Shown: positions 27,135-35,260 of the stretch, piece by piece
Numbering within the stretch: position 1 is the first letter of the stretch
Layout: each line of letters opens with the position of its first letter
From: CAMYMQ01 sp963730305
Lineage (GTDB): Bacteria > Pseudomonadota > Alphaproteobacteria > Bin65
Direction: 5' to 3'
NCBI GenBank assembly: GCA_963730305.1
Contig: CAVSRB010000002.1
Coordinates: forward strand, 372,001-436,000
DNA: 64,000 nt
Made by a program: the position numbers and the translations under genes
The notes under the pieces: model-generated
Databases searched by the model: none
What the model was told of the DNA's origin: nothing
The model's input: only the letters and a program-made list of their open reading frames with translations

Positions 27135-27769
27135 CCACGCTGCGGATCTGTTTCGTCGGCGACAGCATCACCAACGGCACGCTGGACGGCGACTATCTCG
27201 GCTGGCCGGGGCGGCTGTGCGCGGCCGAGCGCGCGGCGGGCCACGAGCTGACGCTCTACAACCTGGGGATTCGCGCCGACACCTCGGCCGACATCCTGGC
27301 GCGCTGGCAGGCCGAGTGCGCCGCGCGCCTGCCCGACCACACGCCCGGCGCGCTGATCTTCGCCTTCGGCGTCAACGACGCCGCCGACGAGCAGGGCGTC
27401 GGCCTGCGCGTGCCGCTGGACCGCTCGGTCGAGAACGCCCGGGCGATCCTGGGCGCGGCCCGCACGATGAAGCCGACCCTGTGGGTCGGCCCAGCGCCGA
27501 TCGACGAATCGCGCCAGCCGCTGAGCCCGGCGCCCGGCGTCGCCTATGCCTTCGACAACGCCCGTACCGCGGCGCTCAGCCGCGCCTACGCCGAGCTCGC
27601 CGAGATGCTGGATATTCCCTATCTCGACCTGTTCACGGAACTCGCCGCGGCGCCGGCCTGGGCCGAGGCGCTGGCGGCGGGCGACGGCGTCCACCCGGTC
27701 GCCAGCGGCTACGCGCTGATCGCCGAGCGGCTGCGCGCGTGGCCGGCGTGGCGGGACTGGCTGGACTGA
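27131..27769 (+). CDS. SGNH/GDSL hydrolase family protein
   Basis: The 212-residue esterase-like protein has block I FVGDSITNG with the nucleophile Ser at residue 12, block II Gly in YNLGIRADTS, block III Asn in FAFGVNDA, and block V AAGDGVHPVASGY with the catalytic Asp and His. It has no signal peptide, so it is cytosolic. The ATG at 27131 overlaps the cca stop, making it the last gene of that operon. The frame is open upstream through cca but carries no homology there. The substrate is unknown (an acyl ester or O-acetyl sugar from family knowledge). Confidence 0.87.
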   Translation: MTTLRICFVGDSITNGTLDGDYLGWPGRLCAAERAAGHELTLYNLGIRADTSADILARWQAECAARLPDHTPGALIFAFGVNDAADEQGVGLRVPLDRSVENARAILGAARTMKPTLWVGPAPIDESRQPLSPAPGVAYAFDNARTAALSRAYAELAEMLDIPYLDLFTELAAAPAWAEALAAGDGVHPVASGYALIAERLRAWPAWRDWLD

Positions 27770-27776
27770 CGCGCGC

Positions 27777-28423
27777 CTATTCCGCGGCGCTCTGCTCCGG
27801 CGGGGGCGGCATCGTCGCGGCGAAGCTCGGCCGCGCCATCATGCGGTCGTGCCAGGCGGCGACGTGCCTGCTGCCGTCGACCGCGGCGCCGGCGTCCGGC
27901 GTGTTGCGCAGATAGGTGATGACCGGCTCGACCAGCCAGTCGGCGAGCGACGGCGCCGCGCCGGCGAGATAGTCCGACCCCGCCAGTCCCCGGTCGAGGA
28001 CCGCGAGCTGCTCGATCACCGCCGGCATCGACCTGGCGATCAGCTCTTCGTCCGGGTCCATGCCGCGCATCGGGTAGACCACGCGGGGCAGGACGACGCC
28101 GCGGATCATGGCGCCGTACATGATAGTCCTCGAGCACGGTCATCCACTGGGTCATCACCGCGCGCGCCTTGGGGTCGGCGGGCTGCAGCGGCGGGGCCGT
28201 CGAACGCCTCGTCGACATAGCGGCCGATCGCCGGCGTCTCGTAGAGCCGGAAGTCGCCGTGATCCATGATCGGGATCTTGGTGAAGGGGTGCAGCGCCTT
28301 GTGCGCCTCCGAATGCAGCTCGATCGGTTCGAGCGTGTGGTCGACGCCCTTTTCGCGGCAGTACATCCGCGCGGTGCGGGTGTAGGTGCTGGGTCCCCAG
28401 CCGTAAATGGTGATCGTCGCCAT
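27777..28423 (-). CDS. Glutathione S-transferase family protein (two frameshifts)
   Basis: The N-terminal thioredoxin-like domain reads MATITIYGWGPSTYTRTARM, then HPFTKIPIMDHGDFRLYETPAIGRYVDEAF with the cis-Pro IP and the glutathione-binding ET/S turn. The helical C-terminal domain follows in pieces: LQPADPKARAVMTQWMTV after a break near 28195 (an extra C in CCCC, minus sense), and MYGAMIRGVVLPRVVYP after a break near 28123. Removing one base at each site gives 214 residues, normal for a GST. The start ATG at 28423 has GGAG 7 bases upstream. It is third gene of the ArsR - SRPBCC - GST operon; the set suggests response to an electrophile or metal. Confidence 0.82.
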
Positions 28424-28425
28424 GG

Positions 28426-28899
28426 TCAGTCTCCTTCAGACAGATAGCGTTCCAGGCAGACCAGCGAGCTGGTCCAGCCCAGGGTGTGCAGCTCGCGGCC
28501 CTCTTCGGTCTCGAATCCTTCGTGGGTGAAGACCATCTCGGTCTCGCCGCCGCGGTCGTGGAACTGGATCGTCACCAGCGTCTCGTGGCCGGGCACGCCG
28601 TCGGTCTCCCACGCCCAGGTGAAGACCAGCCGGGCCGGCGGCTCGACCGCGCGGTAGACGCCCTGGGCCCAGGCCTCGTCGCCGGTCTCGTCGCGCATGC
28701 AGGTGCGCCAGCGGCCGCCGGGGCGGGCGTCGATCTCGGCGAACGGGCAGGTGCGCGTCTCCGGCCCCCACCACTCCGCCAGCGCCTCGGGATCGGTCCA
28801 GGCGCGGAACACGCGCTCGCGCGGCGCCTTGAAGGTGCGGCGCAGGTTGACGGCGATCGCGGGGGGCCCGTTGGGGGCCTGGGTCGAGTCGGCAGCCAT
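28426..28899 (-). CDS. SRPBCC (AHSA1-like) domain protein
   Basis: The 157-residue protein has the START/AHSA1 fold pattern: LRRTFKAPRERVFRAWTDPE at the start, then LAEWWGPETRTCPFAEIDAR, WETDGVPGHETLVTIQF and a C-terminal helix LHTLGWTSSLVCLERYL. Such proteins bind hydrophobic ligands and are very often encoded directly behind a small ArsR regulator, as here. I use ATG 28899, just after the arsR stop (TGACCATG); a TTG two codons upstream is less likely. The ligand is unknown. It is 2 bp from the GST start. Confidence 0.87.
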   Translation of the reverse strand: MAADSTQAPNGPPAIAVNLRRTFKAPRERVFRAWTDPEALAEWWGPETRTCPFAEIDARPGGRWRTCMRDETGDEAWAQGVYRAVEPPARLVFTWAWETDGVPGHETLVTIQFHDRGGETEMVFTHEGFETEEGRELHTLGWTSSLVCLERYLSEGD

Positions 28900-28901
28900 G
28901 G

Positions 28902-29228
28902 TCAATCCCTATGGTCCTCTTCCAGGAATTTCGCCAATGAATCGAACTGGCCCTCCCAGAACGCGCGGTACTGCTCGACCCAGTCGGCGGCCTCGCGCAG
29001 GGGGGTGGGGGCCAGGTGACAGCGGCGCCACTGGGCGTCCTTCTCGCGCCGGATCAGGCCGGCGCGTTCGAGCACCTTGAGGTGCCGGGAGATCGCCGGC
29101 AGCGACACGCGGAACGGCTCCGCCAGCTCGCCGACCGTGGCTACGCCGCGCGCCAGCCGCTCGAGGATGGCGCGCCGGGTCGGGTCGGCGAGCGCCGAGA
29201 AGGTCAGGGACAGGGCGTCGGTGGTCAT
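28902..29228 (-). CDS. ArsR family transcriptional regulator
   Basis: The 108-residue winged-helix repressor has LTFSALADPTRRAILERLAR (about 7-26), the recognition helix LPAISRHLKVLERAGLIRRE (about 43-62), and a Trp-rich C-terminus (WVEQYRAFWEGQF) typical of the subgroup paired with SRPBCC proteins; it lacks the CxC metal site of ArsR/SmtB metal sensors. The start ATG at 29228 has AAGGA 6 bases upstream. A perfect 37-bp AT-rich palindrome begins 4 bp upstream of the ATG and is the probable autoregulatory operator. It heads the arsR-SRPBCC-GST operon. Confidence 0.92.
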   Translation of the reverse strand: MTTDALSLTFSALADPTRRAILERLARGVATVGELAEPFRVSLPAISRHLKVLERAGLIRREKDAQWRRCHLAPTPLREAADWVEQYRAFWEGQFDSLAKFLEEDHRD

Positions 29229-29232
29229 CGGC

Positions 29233-29269
29233 GATCCTTTAATTAACAAGTATTGTTAATTAAAGGATC
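29233..29269 (-). promoter_or_regulatory. Perfect 17-3-17 palindrome, probable ArsR operator
   Basis: Arms GATCCTTTAATTAACAA (29233-29249) and TTGTTAATTAAAGGATC (29253-29269) are exact reverse complements around a 3-base centre. The element is AT-rich in a GC-rich region. It covers the Shine-Dalgarno of the arsR gene (AAGGA on the minus strand) and ends 4 bp from its ATG, so a bound repressor or an RNA hairpin would block expression. Confidence 0.8.
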
Positions 29270-29329
29270 CGTCGGGTTGGCGCAAGGCCCGATACGGCCC
29301 GCGCGCTGCCGGCGCCCAGCGGCGCGGCG

Positions 29330-29851
29330 CTATTTCTGGCGCTCGAGGGTGCCGGCGACGATGCGCACCGGCGCGCCGTCGCGCAGGCGGCGGAAGCGCG
29401 CCACCATCTCGTCGCCGTCGACCTTGCGTTCGTAGATCGACAGGTCGTAGCCGCCCTTCTCGTTCACGGCGAGGATGTAGACGGTCATCGTCCCCTTGGC
29501 GACGCTGGCCCAGATATAGGGCTTGCCGTCGGCGGGCTCGCCGTTGACCGCGGCCTTGTAGACGTTGGCGCGCGCCGCCGGCGTGAAGTGGAGCGTCGTG
29601 GTCTTGGCCTTGGCGGTGTTGCCGCCCTTGGTCGTCGTCCACTTGATGACGAAGCCGGTGCCCTCCGGCGCGATGGTGATCGCCGAGGCGCGGGTGCCGA
29701 CGCCGAAATACTTGCTGTCGCGGTTCTTGGCGACCGCCGAGCCGCCCCAGGTGCCGAAGAAGGGCTTGAGCTGTTCCACGCCCGCGGCCGCCGGCCCGGC
29801 GAAGAGCCACACCAGCACGAGGGCCAGGGGGGCAACCGTCAGCTTGCGCAT
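29330..29851 (-). CDS. Exported protein of unknown function
   Basis: I do not recognise the family. The 173-residue product has a clear Sec signal peptide (MRKLTVAPLALVLVWLFAGP, probable cleavage after PAAA), so it is exported. The mature part is rich in Gly, Lys and Thr with motifs FFGTWGGSAVAKN and YFGVGTRASAITIAPEGTGF, and ends TLERQK; it looks like a small beta-rich periplasmic domain. There are no cysteines or lipobox. The start ATG at 29851 has AGGAG about 8 bases upstream. It lies between arsR and hemF on the same strand with its own gaps (about 100 and 82 bp). Confidence 0.75.
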   Translation of the reverse strand: MRKLTVAPLALVLVWLFAGPAAAGVEQLKPFFGTWGGSAVAKNRDSKYFGVGTRASAITIAPEGTGFVIKWTTTKGGNTAKAKTTTLHFTPAARANVYKAAVNGEPADGKPYIWASVAKGTMTVYILAVNEKGGYDLSIYERKVDGDEMVARFRRLRDGAPVRIVAGTLERQK

Positions 29852-29933
29852 GCCGTCCGCTCCTGTTCGCTGTCGTCGGCCGGATTATGGGGGAGCCGGC
29901 GGACCGCCGACAGGGGTTTCTTGGTGCCGGCGG

Positions 29934-30797
29934 TCACGGCCATTTCGCCACTGGCGGCAGCGACATCAGGATCGCCTCGACGTTGCCGCCGGTCATCAGG
30001 CCGAACTTGGTGCCGCGGTCGTAGAGCAGGTTGAACTCGACGTAGCGGCCGCGCTTGACCAGCTGAGCCTCGCGCTCGGCCTCGGTCCAGCCCTCGTCCA
30101 GGTGCCGCCGGACGATCGCCGGATAGACGTCGAGGAAGGCGCGGCCGACGTCCTGGGTGAAGGCGAAGTCGGCGTCCCAGTCGCCCGAGTCGACATAGTC
30201 GTAGAAGATGCCGCCGATCCCGCGCGGCTCGTCGCGGTGCTTGAGGAAGAAATACTCGTCGCACCAGTCCTTGAAGCGCGGGTAGTAGTCGGGATCGTGG
30301 CGGTCGCAGGCGGCCTTGAAGGCGGCGTGGAAGGCTTGCGTGTCGTCGTCGCGCGGCTGCATCGGGGTCAGGTCGGCGCCGCCGCCGAACCAGCCCTTGG
30401 TGGTGACGATGTGGCGCGTGTTCATGTGCACCGCCGGCACCCGCGGCGACTGCATATGGGCGACCAGGGAGATGCCGCTGGCCCAGAAGCGGGGGTCCTC
30501 GTCGGCGCCCGGGATCTGGGCGCGGAACTCCTCGGAGAATTCGCCGTGGACGGTCGAGACGTTGACGCCGACCTTCTCGAACACGCGGCCGTGCATGACC
30601 GACATCACCCCGCCGCCGCCGCCCGGCCGCTCCCAGGGCTTGCGCTCGAACCGGCCCGCCGGCCGGTCGCCCACCTGCGCCGCCGCGTCGCCGCCGAGGG
30701 CGTCTTCGAGGTCTTCGAAGGCCGCGCAGATGCGGTCGCGCAGGGTCTCGAACCACTGGCGGGCGGCGTCCTTCCGCTGTTCGATCGGCTCGGTCAT
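29934..30797 (-). CDS. hemF: Oxygen-dependent coproporphyrinogen III oxidase
   Basis: HemF oxidatively decarboxylates coproporphyrinogen III to protoporphyrinogen IX with O2 in haem synthesis. The 287-residue sequence shows the family core: GGGGGVMSVMHGRVFEKVGV, MNTRHIVTTKGWFGGGADLT (residues about 126-145), the DPDYYPRFKDWCDEYFFLKH stretch, and GRYVEFNLLYDRGTKFGLM near the C-terminus. The start ATG at 30797 overlaps the trmL stop (ATGA), implying co-translation. It is intact. Together with hemA at the right edge, the window carries two haem-pathway genes, though 33 kb apart. Confidence 0.95.
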   Translation of the reverse strand: MTEPIEQRKDAARQWFETLRDRICAAFEDLEDALGGDAAAQVGDRPAGRFERKPWERPGGGGGVMSVMHGRVFEKVGVNVSTVHGEFSEEFRAQIPGADEDPRFWASGISLVAHMQSPRVPAVHMNTRHIVTTKGWFGGGADLTPMQPRDDDTQAFHAAFKAACDRHDPDYYPRFKDWCDEYFFLKHRDEPRGIGGIFYDYVDSGDWDADFAFTQDVGRAFLDVYPAIVRRHLDEGWTEAEREAQLVKRGRYVEFNLLYDRGTKFGLMTGGNVEAILMSLPPVAKWP

Positions 30798-31258
30798 GGC
30801 TGGTCCGTCGCTGGCAGGAGTCCGGTTTGGCGCAGCGCCTCGCTGAGGCCGATGGCCACCGCGGTCGCCACGTTCAGCGACCGCATCCCCGGCGCGAGCG
30901 GAACATAGACCGCCGCGTCGGCGGCGTCATGCACCGCGTCGGGCACGCCCGCCGACTCGCGCCCGAACAGCAGGATGTCGTCGGCCCGGAAGGCGAAGTC
31001 GACGTAGCGCTGCCGTCCCCGGGTGGTGAACAGCACCAGCCGGCCGGCCTCCCGGCCGCGCCCGAAGTCGGCCCAGGAGGCGTGGCGCGTACAGGCCGCG
31101 GCGGCGGCATAGTCCATCGCGGCGCGGCGCATCCGCGCCTCGCTCCAGACGAAGCCGCAGGGCTCGATCACGTCGACGCCGACGCCGAAACAGGCCGCCA
31201 GGCGCAATACCGCGCCGGCATTCTGTGGAATATCGGGCTCGTACAGGGCGATGCGCAT
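30794..31258 (-). CDS. trmL: tRNA (cytidine(34)-2'-O)-methyltransferase
   Basis: This SPOUT-class enzyme methylates the 2'-OH of the wobble nucleotide of leucine tRNAs using S-adenosylmethionine. The 154-residue length, the start MRIALYEPDIPQNAGAVLRL, the middle motif ILLFGRESAGVPD and the knot-forming C-terminus RSLNVATAVAIGLSEALRQ are all typical. It has no other domain. It is first gene of a trmL-hemF pair and is divergent from petABC, with a shared 203-bp upstream region. Confidence 0.92.
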   Translation of the reverse strand: MRIALYEPDIPQNAGAVLRLAACFGVGVDVIEPCGFVWSEARMRRAAMDYAAAAACTRHASWADFGRGREAGRLVLFTTRGRQRYVDFAFRADDILLFGRESAGVPDAVHDAADAAVYVPLAPGMRSLNVATAVAIGLSEALRQTGLLPATDQP

Positions 31259-31461
31259 GCGCTGGTCCCTCGCTAACGCTTGCGGCGTCTGGGTTTTCGG
31301 CTTACCCCGGCGTGCCCCGGAATTTCTGCGTCACGGTGTCGCATTTGTTCCCTTCCGACCGGACAATAGTGTACGCGCCGCTACACTCCAGACGGTGTGG
31401 CGCGGCCATTCGCGCTGCCGAATCTGTCCCTTTCCTGCACCCTTCCAGGAGACTTTAGACC
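31259..31461 (+). promoter_or_regulatory. Divergent upstream region of trmL and petABC
   Basis: This 203-bp region must drive petABC to the right and trmL-hemF to the left. A weak candidate for petA is TTGTTC (31345-31350), a 16-bp spacer and TAGTGT (31367-31372). The petA ribosome site AGGAG is at 31448-31452. No clear operator is seen. Confidence 0.35.
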
Positions 31462-32064
31462 ATGGCGACTTCGGGCAAATCCGAAACGGCCGGCCCGGCC
31501 GCCGCGCATCATGAAGGTGGGTCGCGGCGCGATTTCATCTATTTGGCCGGCGGCGCCGTCGGGGCGTTCGCGGTCGGCGCCGCGGTCTGGCCCCTGATCG
31601 ACAGCCTCAATCCGGCGGCGGACACGCTCGCCGGCGCGACCACCGAGGTCGACCTGACGCCGGTCAAGGAAGGGCAGTCGCTCACCGTCAAATGGCGCGG
31701 TTCGCCGGTGTTCATCCGCCATCGCAGCAAGGCGGTGGCCGAGAAGGCCAACGCGGTGCCCGTCGCCGACCTGCGCGACCCGCAGACCGACGTCCAGCGC
31801 TTCGGTCCGTGGCCGCGCGAGCAGTGGCTCGTGGTCGTCGGCGTCTGCACCCACCTGGGCTGCATCCCGCTGGGCCAGAATCCCGGCGACAATCGCGGCG
31901 AGTACGGCGGCTGGTTCTGTCCGTGTCACGGCTCCCAGTACGACACCTCCGGCCGTATCCGGAAGGGGCCGGCGCCGCGGAACCTGGTCGTGCCGCCCTA
32001 CACGATCACCAAGGACTTGAAGCTGATCATCGGGGTCGAGCAGAAGAAAAAGGCGGCCGTCTGA
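31462..32064 (+). CDS. petA: Ubiquinol-cytochrome c reductase iron-sulfur (Rieske) subunit
   Basis: The Rieske protein carries the 2Fe-2S cluster that takes the first electron from ubiquinol in the bc1 complex. The 200-residue protein has a twin-arginine signal anchor (SRRDFIYLAGG, residues 21-31, then one helix) and the two cluster boxes CTHLGC (129-134) and CPCHGS (153-158), giving Cys129, His131, Cys153 and His156 as ligands, with the disulfide pair Cys134/Cys155. The insertion between the boxes (PLGQNPGDNRGEYGGW) is typical of alphaproteobacteria. The start ATG at 31462 has an AGGAG site. It is first gene of petABC. Confidence 0.96.
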   Translation: MATSGKSETAGPAAAHHEGGSRRDFIYLAGGAVGAFAVGAAVWPLIDSLNPAADTLAGATTEVDLTPVKEGQSLTVKWRGSPVFIRHRSKAVAEKANAVPVADLRDPQTDVQRFGPWPREQWLVVVGVCTHLGCIPLGQNPGDNRGEYGGWFCPCHGSQYDTSGRIRKGPAPRNLVVPPYTITKDLKLIIGVEQKKKAAV

Positions 32065-32095
32065 TGCGGTCGTTGGGGAACCGGGGTAAAAACGC

Positions 32096-33424
32096 ATGAG
32101 CACGCCCGCACACGGCAAGCCGCAAAGTCGAACGGTCAAGTGGATCAACGACCGGCTGCCGATCTTCACCTTCGCCGAGCACTTTCAGGACTATCCCGCG
32201 CCGCGGAACCTGAACTACTGGTGGAACTTCGGGTCGCTCGCCGGCCTCGTGCTGGTGATCATGATGGTCACCGGCATCGTGCTGGCGATGCACTACACGC
32301 CGAACGCAGGCCTCGCCTTCGACAGCGTCGAGCGGATCATGCGCGACGTCAACTACGGCTGGGTGCTCCGCTACATCCACATGAACGGGGCCTCGATGTT
32401 CTTCATCGTGGTCTACATCCACATCTTCCGCGGCTTCTACTTCGGCTCCTACAAGGCGCCGCGCGAACTGCTGTGGTGGCTGGGCATCGCCATCCTGCTC
32501 CTGATGATGGCCACCGCCTTCATGGGCTACGTGCTGCCCTGGGGCCAGATGAGCTTCTGGGGCGCCAGCGTCATCACCAACCTGTTCTCGGCGATCCCGC
32601 TGGTCGGCGAAGCGGTCACCCACTGGCTGTGGGGCGGGTTCACGGTCTCGAACCCGACGCTCAACCGTTTCTTCAGCCTGCACTACCTGCTGCCCTTCGT
32701 GATCCTGGGCGTGGTCGTGCTGCACGTCTGGGCGCTGCACACCGTCAAGTCGAACAACCCGCTCGGCGTCGAGATGAAGGGGCCGCAGGATTCGATCCCG
32801 TTCCATCCCTACTACACGGTGAAGGACTATTTCGGCGTCGGCGTCTTCCTGACCATCTTCGCCGCGCTGGTCTTCTTCGCGCCGAACTTCATGGGCGAGC
32901 CGGACAACTACATCCCGGCCAATCCGCTGAAGACCCCGCCGCACATCGTGCCGGAATGGTACTTCCTGCCCTTCTACGCGATCCTGCGCTCGATCACCTT
33001 CGACGTCTGGTTCATCAGCGCCAAGCTGCTCGGCGTGATCGCGATGTTCTCGTCGATCCTGATCCTGCTGTTCCTGCCGTGGCTGGACAGCTCCAAGGTG
33101 CGCAGCGCGCGGTTCCGTCCGATGTACCGGGTGTTCTTCTGGATCTTCGCGCTCGACTGCGTGTTCCTCGCCTATCTGGGCTCCAAGCCACCGGACGAGA
33201 CGGTGTTCTTCTCCACCTGGATGCCGATCGATCTCGGCCTCGAGATGAAGACGTGGGCCCTGTTCGGAACGATCTACTACTTTGTCCACTTCCTCGTCAT
33301 CCTGCCGATTCTCGGCCGGATCGAGACGCCGAAGCCTTTGCCGCACAGCATTGCCGAGGCCGTCCTCAAGGGTGGTGGCGGCGCGGCCGCGGGCGCGACT
33401 GCGAAGCCGATGGAGAAAGCCTGA
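32096..33424 (+). CDS. petB: Cytochrome b subunit of the bc1 complex
   Basis: The 442-residue integral membrane protein has eight helices and holds haems bL and bH plus the two quinone sites. Visible are the helix B region with YGWVLRYIHMNGASMFFIVV (haem-ligand His), GYVLPWGQMSFWGASVITN, helix D with FFSLHYLLPFVILGVVVLHV (second His pair), and the Qo-site PEWY motif in IVPEWYFLPFYAILRS. It starts 31 bp after petA and its TGA overlaps the petC ATG (TGATG), so translation is coupled. It is intact and full length. Confidence 0.97.
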   Translation: MSTPAHGKPQSRTVKWINDRLPIFTFAEHFQDYPAPRNLNYWWNFGSLAGLVLVIMMVTGIVLAMHYTPNAGLAFDSVERIMRDVNYGWVLRYIHMNGASMFFIVVYIHIFRGFYFGSYKAPRELLWWLGIAILLLMMATAFMGYVLPWGQMSFWGASVITNLFSAIPLVGEAVTHWLWGGFTVSNPTLNRFFSLHYLLPFVILGVVVLHVWALHTVKSNNPLGVEMKGPQDSIPFHPYYTVKDYFGVGVFLTIFAALVFFAPNFMGEPDNYIPANPLKTPPHIVPEWYFLPFYAILRSITFDVWFISAKLLGVIAMFSSILILLFLPWLDSSKVRSARFRPMYRVFFWIFALDCVFLAYLGSKPPDETVFFSTWMPIDLGLEMKTWALFGTIYYFVHFLVILPILGRIETPKPLPHSIAEAVLKGGGGAAAGATAKPMEKA

Positions 33425-34236
33425 TGCTCAAGTTCGCTCGCACCCTTCTCCTCGGCGCCGGCCTGTGCGCGGCCGCCGCGGCGCCCACGCTCGCGGCGGA
33501 GGGCACAACGCCGCCGCTCAAGCCGATGGACTGGTCGTTCCAGGGCGTGTTCGGCCACTACGACCGGGCCCAGCTTCGTCGCGGTCTCGACGTCTACCTG
33601 GGCGTCTGTTCGGCCTGTCACAGCCTGCGCCTGCTCTCCTACCGCAACCTGGCGCAGATCGGGGTCTCCACGGCGCGCATCAAGGCGCTCGCCGCGGAGA
33701 AGACCAAGAAGGTGATCGACGATTCGGGTGACGTGGTCGACAAGCCGCGGACGCCGGCCGACCGTTTCGCCAGCCCGTTCCCGAACGAACAGGCGGCCAA
33801 GGCGGCCAACAGCGGCGCCGTGCCGCCCGACCTGTCGCTGATCGTCAAGGCGCGCAAGGGCGGCGCCCGCTACGTCTACAGCCTGCTGACCAGCTTCGTC
33901 AGCAACGCGGAATGCGCCAAGCGGTACACGAACTTCAGCGGTCAGCCGCTGAAGCCGACCGACACGCAGCACTGCAACGAGTATTTCCCCGGCCACATCC
34001 TGGCGATGGCGCCGCCGCTGACCTCGGACGGCCAGGTCGACTACACCGACAAGGGCTCGCCCAAGGCGACCGTCAAGCAGATGGCGCAGGACGTCGCCGC
34101 CTTCCTGACCTGGGCGGCCGAGCCCAAGATGGAGGAGCGCAAGCGCCTCGGCATCAAGGTGATCCTGTTCCTGCTGCTGTTCACCGCGCTGATGTACGGC
34201 ATCTACCGCAAGGTCTGGGCCGGCATCGAACACTGA
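33424..34236 (+). CDS. petC: Cytochrome c1 subunit of the bc1 complex
   Basis: The 270-residue protein accepts the electron from the Rieske centre and passes it to cytochrome c. It has a Sec signal (MLKFARTLLLGAGLCAAAAA, probable cleavage near TLA-AEG), a single haem c site CSACH at residues 62-66, the sixth-ligand Met in HILAMAPPL, and one C-terminal membrane anchor (VILFLLLFTALMYGIYRKVW). The start ATG overlaps the petB stop. It is last gene of the operon and is followed directly by a strong terminator. Confidence 0.96.
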   Translation: MLKFARTLLLGAGLCAAAAAPTLAAEGTTPPLKPMDWSFQGVFGHYDRAQLRRGLDVYLGVCSACHSLRLLSYRNLAQIGVSTARIKALAAEKTKKVIDDSGDVVDKPRTPADRFASPFPNEQAAKAANSGAVPPDLSLIVKARKGGARYVYSLLTSFVSNAECAKRYTNFSGQPLKPTDTQHCNEYFPGHILAMAPPLTSDGQVDYTDKGSPKATVKQMAQDVAAFLTWAAEPKMEERKRLGIKVILFLLLFTALMYGIYRKVWAGIEH

Positions 34237-34260
34237 CGACGAACCGATCGAGAAGTGGCG

Positions 34261-34285
34261 AAGGCCGCCGTTCCGGCGGCCTTTT
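34261..34285 (+). terminator. Intrinsic terminator of petABC
   Basis: A perfect 9-bp stem AAGGCCGCC (34261-34269) / GGCGGCCTT (34275-34283) with loop GTTCC is followed by TTTT at 34282-34285. It lies 24 bp after the petC stop and is the clearest intrinsic terminator in the window. Confidence 0.88.
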
Positions 34286-34350
34286 GCTTGAGCGTGTCGC
34301 GCCGAAGTGATTGAGTCGGCGCTCCAGTCGGACCAACCCGAAGCGGCCCC

Positions 34351-35241
<891 letters not shown>

Positions 35242-35260
35242 GCGGGCCGGGGAGCCGCCG

